From Deferribacteres bacterium (GTDB lineage: Bacteria > Nitrospirota > Thermodesulfovibrionia > UBA6902): a stretch of DNA of 7,464 nt. Below, one piece after another: positions 5,551 through 7,464 of the stretch; position 1 is the first letter of the stretch; each line of letters opens with the position of its first letter. Location: NCBI GenBank assembly GCA_013152795.1, contig JAADFS010000060.1:1-7464 (forward strand), read 5' to 3'. The notes under the pieces were generated by a model, which made no database searches, was not told the origin of the DNA, and saw nothing but the letters and a program-made list of their open reading frames with translations. A program made the position numbers and the translations under genes.

Positions 5551-6405
5551 TCACTTTTTATCAATGATTATATTATCAATCAGCCTTGTATTTCCAATCC
5601 TCGCTGCTATGCATAACGCTGCCGGCAGTCTTATGTCCTGCATTGCCTGGAGATTCCGGGGGTCGACAATCTCAATATAATCCGGATCAGCGAGCGGTTC
5701 GGACCTTATCATTTCCTCCATCTTTCTTTTAACATCCATTGTATTATCCATCCCTTTGTTCAGAATGAGTTTCTCCCCTAATTTCAATGTCCTGAAAAGA
5801 ACAGTCGCCGCCTTTCTCTCTTCAGGATTCAGATAGCTGTTTCTCGAACTCATTGCAAGACCGTCTTTTTCCCTGACCACCGGACAAATTATAATATCCA
5901 CATCGAAATTCAGTTCCTTAACCAGTTTTTTTATCACCACTGTCTGCTGGAGATCCTTCTGGCCGAAATATGCCCTGTCAGGCATAACAATGTTGAAAAG
6001 CTTTGCAACCACGGTCGCCACTCCGTTAAAATGCCCCGGCCTTGATACGCCGCAGAGTATCCGCCCTATGCCGCCTACATCAATCGATACGGCGGGCGGC
6101 GTCTCCGGATACATCTCACCGTCTTCAGGCATGAAAACGGCATCCACATCCAGGGCCGACAGCTTTTCCAGATCACCGACGGTATCCCTTGGATACCGGT
6201 TGAAATCTTCACCCGGGCCGAACTGTGTGGGATTTACAAAGATACTCACAACCGTTATCCCGTTTTCTTCCTTTGAACGCCTGACAAGGCTCAGGTGCCC
6301 TTCATGCAGGGCACCCATTGTTGGGACAAAGCCCGTGCTTTTATTCCCCGTCCTGAGGATTTTGTGAAAAGCCCGCATATCCTTTATTGTTCTGATTATT
6401 TGCAT
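5551..6405 (-). CDS. panC: Pantothenate synthetase (pantoate--beta-alanine ligase)
   Basis: 284 residues from ATG 6403-6405. The enzyme joins pantoate and beta-alanine using ATP (via pantoyl-adenylate) in the cytoplasm, the last step of pantothenate synthesis on the route to coenzyme A. All signature parts are present: FVPTMGALHEGHLSLV (26-41) with the nucleotide-binding HxGH (H34, H37), SIFVNPTQFGPGEDFNRYPR (54-73), RPGHFNGVATVV (122-133), AYFGQKDLQQ (145-154) and the KMSKS-like DGLAMSSRNSYL (181-192). Length is normal for the family. A GTG three codons upstream (6412-6414) is possible, but MQIIRTIKDMR is the usual family start, with GGGTGG 5 nt before it. The start codon and ribosome site lie within an inverted repeat (6400-6431). 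No panB or panD is adjacent. Repeat elements lie on both sides of the gene. Confidence 0.97.
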   Translation of the reverse strand: MQIIRTIKDMRAFHKILRTGNKSTGFVPTMGALHEGHLSLVRRSKEENGITVVSIFVNPTQFGPGEDFNRYPRDTVGDLEKLSALDVDAVFMPEDGEMYPETPPAVSIDVGGIGRILCGVSRPGHFNGVATVVAKLFNIVMPDRAYFGQKDLQQTVVIKKLVKELNFDVDIIICPVVREKDGLAMSSRNSYLNPEERKAATVLFRTLKLGEKLILNKGMDNTMDVKRKMEEMIRSEPLADPDYIEIVDPRNLQAMQDIRLPAALCIAARIGNTRLIDNIIIDKK

Positions 6406-6431
6406 AAAGACCACCCTGCAGATTTATGCAA
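6400..6431 (-). promoter_or_regulatory. 9-bp inverted repeat enclosing the panC start codon and ribosome site
   Basis: TTGCATAAA (6400-6408) and TTTATGCAA (6423-6431) are perfect inverted copies with a 14-nt loop. In the mRNA the panC AUG (6403-6405) falls in the 3' arm of this stem and the GGGUGG ribosome site in the loop. The arms are the terminal motif of the neighbouring repeat family, so this looks like a minimal 32-bp derivative of that element. Control of translation by the stem is inferred, not shown. Confidence 0.55.
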
Positions 6432-6436
6432 CATTG

Positions 6437-6641
6437 CCTTACAGTGGCATAAAATACCGCCAGCGGGCAGGAGAGCCTGCCGGAAAAGCTTTATCTGCTA
6501 TACCTTCAGGAAATATTCTGCACAGCATATTGACGTCCTTTTGAACTTCACTCTCCGTTATCTCCTACAATAAAGACTTATTTCCAATATCCCATCGCTT
6601 TATAAAGGTTTTACGGCAGGCTCTCCTGCCTGTTTATGCAA
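6437..6641 (-). repeat. Long intergenic repeat, copy D (205 bp)
   Basis: On the minus strand it runs from TTGCATAAAC (6632-6641) to TTTTATGCCACTGTAAGG (ends 6437). Inverted arms at 6466-6487 and 6609-6630 match at 21 of 22 positions; each arm is itself a hairpin (GGCAGG-AGAG-CCTGCC on the left, GGCAGG-CTCT-CCTGCC on the right). The spacer differs from copy C at about 11 positions in 132, and the frame that is open in C has a TAG here. It ends 31 nt before the panC ATG, separated by CAATG and a further TTGCATAAAT end. Confidence 0.88.
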
Positions 6642-6838
6642 CAGTTAAGTCTGATTTAACATGTATAACCTTCACACTCTTTCGGTAAAGGGGTATGAAG
6701 GGTGATAACTTCTCTATCAAGATTATATCACTCCACCCTTAATCTGGCCATGTGTTGCCTTGCAAGGTTGAAATATCACCGGGGGACTGCGAGGTCATGC
6801 CTGAAAAAGTTATCCGGAGACGCCGGTCGTTCCGGCAA
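6642..6838. other. Intergenic region with several inverted repeats, no gene seen
   Basis: 197 bp between copy D and the glycosyltransferase stop codon. GTTAA/TTAAC (6644-6648 and 6656-6660) is a short palindrome next to the repeat end. CTTT-CGGT-AAAG with flanking partial pairs lies around 6671-6699. GTGATA/TATCAC (6702-6707 and 6726-6731) and AAGGGTG/CACCCTT (6698-6704 and 6734-6740) are overlapping alternative stems. GCCGG-TCGTT-CCGGC (6822-6836) is just past the glycosyltransferase gene, but its only T run on the transcribed strand is 13 nt away. A panC promoter probably lies here (minus strand TTTACC / TATACA with 17-bp spacing, both 4 of 6). Confidence 0.4.
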
Positions 6839-7464
6839 TCAGGCACCGGCACCGCTTTCATGCGGTTTTTCCCCGAGTATTACGGTGCCGTTTTTCCGCG
6901 GCAGGAGTATGGGCCTGCCGGACCGGCCTTCCAGGATATTGAGCATAAGCAGCAGATAGTCCCTTACATGCCTTGTGATCAGGTAATTGTGCCGCACGTG
7001 CTCGTGTCCCTTTTCACCCATCTGCCTGGCTGCCCTGGGATGACTCAGCAGATAACGCAGGCGGAAGGCCGCGCCGTCCGGTGAATGAACAAGAAACCCT
7101 GTCACGCCATGGACGATCTGCGAGGTGATACCGCCTACTGCCCCGCCGATCACAGGCTTTCCCTTCCACATTGCCTCCGTAACCGTAAGACCGAACCCCT
7201 CCCGTACGGATTTCTGAAGAATTACGGTTGCAGCACGCTGCAGGGCGTTGACCTCAAGGTCAGAGGGACTGGAAAGGACAAAGATGTCGGAGTCTCCTGC
7301 AGCAGCCTCCTCGACCTCGGCGCGTACCCGCGGCCCTTCAGGGTCGTCCGTGGCACTTCCGCCGGCGAGCACGAGCTGGCAGTCGAAATTCTGGCGCACC
7401 TGCTTGTATGCCTTTATCACGCCGAGGGGGTCCTTGAACCGGTCGAACCGTGAAATCTGAACGA
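6839..7464 (-). CDS. GT4-family glycosyltransferase, TreT-like trehalose synthase, C-terminal half (N-terminus outside window)
   Basis: The frame is open from the window edge to TGA at 6839-6841, giving 207 visible residues; it begins VQISRFDRFKDPLGVIKAY, so the GTG at 7418-7420 is internal and not the start. The segment is the nucleotide-sugar-binding domain of a retaining GT-B enzyme: LVLAGGSATDDPEGPRV, EVNALQRAATVILQKS, and the E-x7-E motif in REGFGLTVTEAMWKGKPV, then GGAVGGI. TDDPEG, the 'DLEVNALQRA' stretch and 'QKSVREGFGLTVTEAMWKGKPV' are strongly reminiscent of glycosyltransferring trehalose synthase (TreT) and trehalose phosphorylases, which act on NDP-glucose plus glucose or on trehalose. 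Assignment to GT4 is firm; the trehalose reaction is inference from recalled family sequence. The C-terminus carries about 20 extra residues (LLPRKNGTVILGEKPHESG). Separated from panC by 433 bp, so probably its own transcript. Confidence 0.88.
   Translation of the reverse strand, partial: VQISRFDRFKDPLGVIKAYKQVRQNFDCQLVLAGGSATDDPEGPRVRAEVEEAAAGDSDIFVLSSPSDLEVNALQRAATVILQKSVREGFGLTVTEAMWKGKPVIGGAVGGITSQIVHGVTGFLVHSPDGAAFRLRYLLSHPRAARQMGEKGHEHVRHNYLITRHVRDYLLLMLNILEGRSGRPILLPRKNGTVILGEKPHESGAGA

Noticed and set aside
5539..5553. Perfect palindrome TGAGTTT-G-AAACTCA over the panC stop codon
   Set aside because: The 1-nt loop makes a poor hairpin, there is no T tract, and a single case of this size can arise by chance.
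5270..5680. 136-codon + strand open frame beginning MAKKHRLRARETAG
   Set aside because: It runs through repeat copies C and C' and then antisense into panC, has no family motif, and its start is the repeat's conserved end.
6839..7420. GTG at 7418-7420 as the true start of the glycosyltransferase
   Set aside because: The frame continues upstream to the window edge with conserved family sequence (SRFDRFKDPLG), so the gene is truncated by the window.

Overview
The window looks like a chromosomal segment of a Gram-negative, environmental bacterium with about 50% GC. A sigma-54-activator relative (Fis-type), a Sec-exported repeat protein with a choice-of-anchor-D-like C-terminus, a DUF362 protein and dispersed palindromic intergenic repeats together suggest something like Nitrospirota or Desulfobacterota. 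No gene here fixes the taxon, so this is a weak inference.

Layout. 1-218 (+) is the C-terminal end of a sugar-nucleotide nucleotidyltransferase. 355-2850 (-) is a large exported protein of about 13 repeats with tyrosine-rich variable segments. 2851-3220 is a divergent intergenic region with a promoter candidate and one repeat copy. 3221-3712 (+) is a COG4119-like NUDIX hydrolase. 3713-3845 holds heptad repeats and a G/C-rich palindrome. 3846-4724 (+) is a DUF362 protein. 4743-5246 (-) is a short protein with only the AAA+ lid and Fis-type helix-turn-helix of a sigma-54 activator. 5247-5550 is almost entirely repeat DNA. 5551-6405 (-) is panC, pantothenate synthetase. 6437-6641 is another long repeat. 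6839-7464 (-) is the C-terminal half of a GT4 glycosyltransferase that resembles TreT-type trehalose synthase.

The genes do not form one obvious pathway. What connects the window is an intergenic repeat family, unlike any element I can name, with five copies plus partial ends. One end carries TTGCATAAAC and the other TTTTATGCCACTGTAAGG. There is a 57-bp short form (228-284 and 5478-5534), a ~206-bp long form (5263-5469 and 6437-6641) and an interrupted copy (3105-3198). All five are co-oriented with an adjacent gene. Three end 16-31 nt before a start codon (NUDIX, Fis-type protein, panC). The two long copies carry 22-bp inverted arms that differ from each other by compensatory changes. The panC start codon lies inside a 9-bp perfect inverted repeat built from the family's terminal motif. 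A REPIN- or MITE-like non-autonomous element that also shapes 5' untranslated regions is the best reading. It is inference, and no transposase is present in the window.
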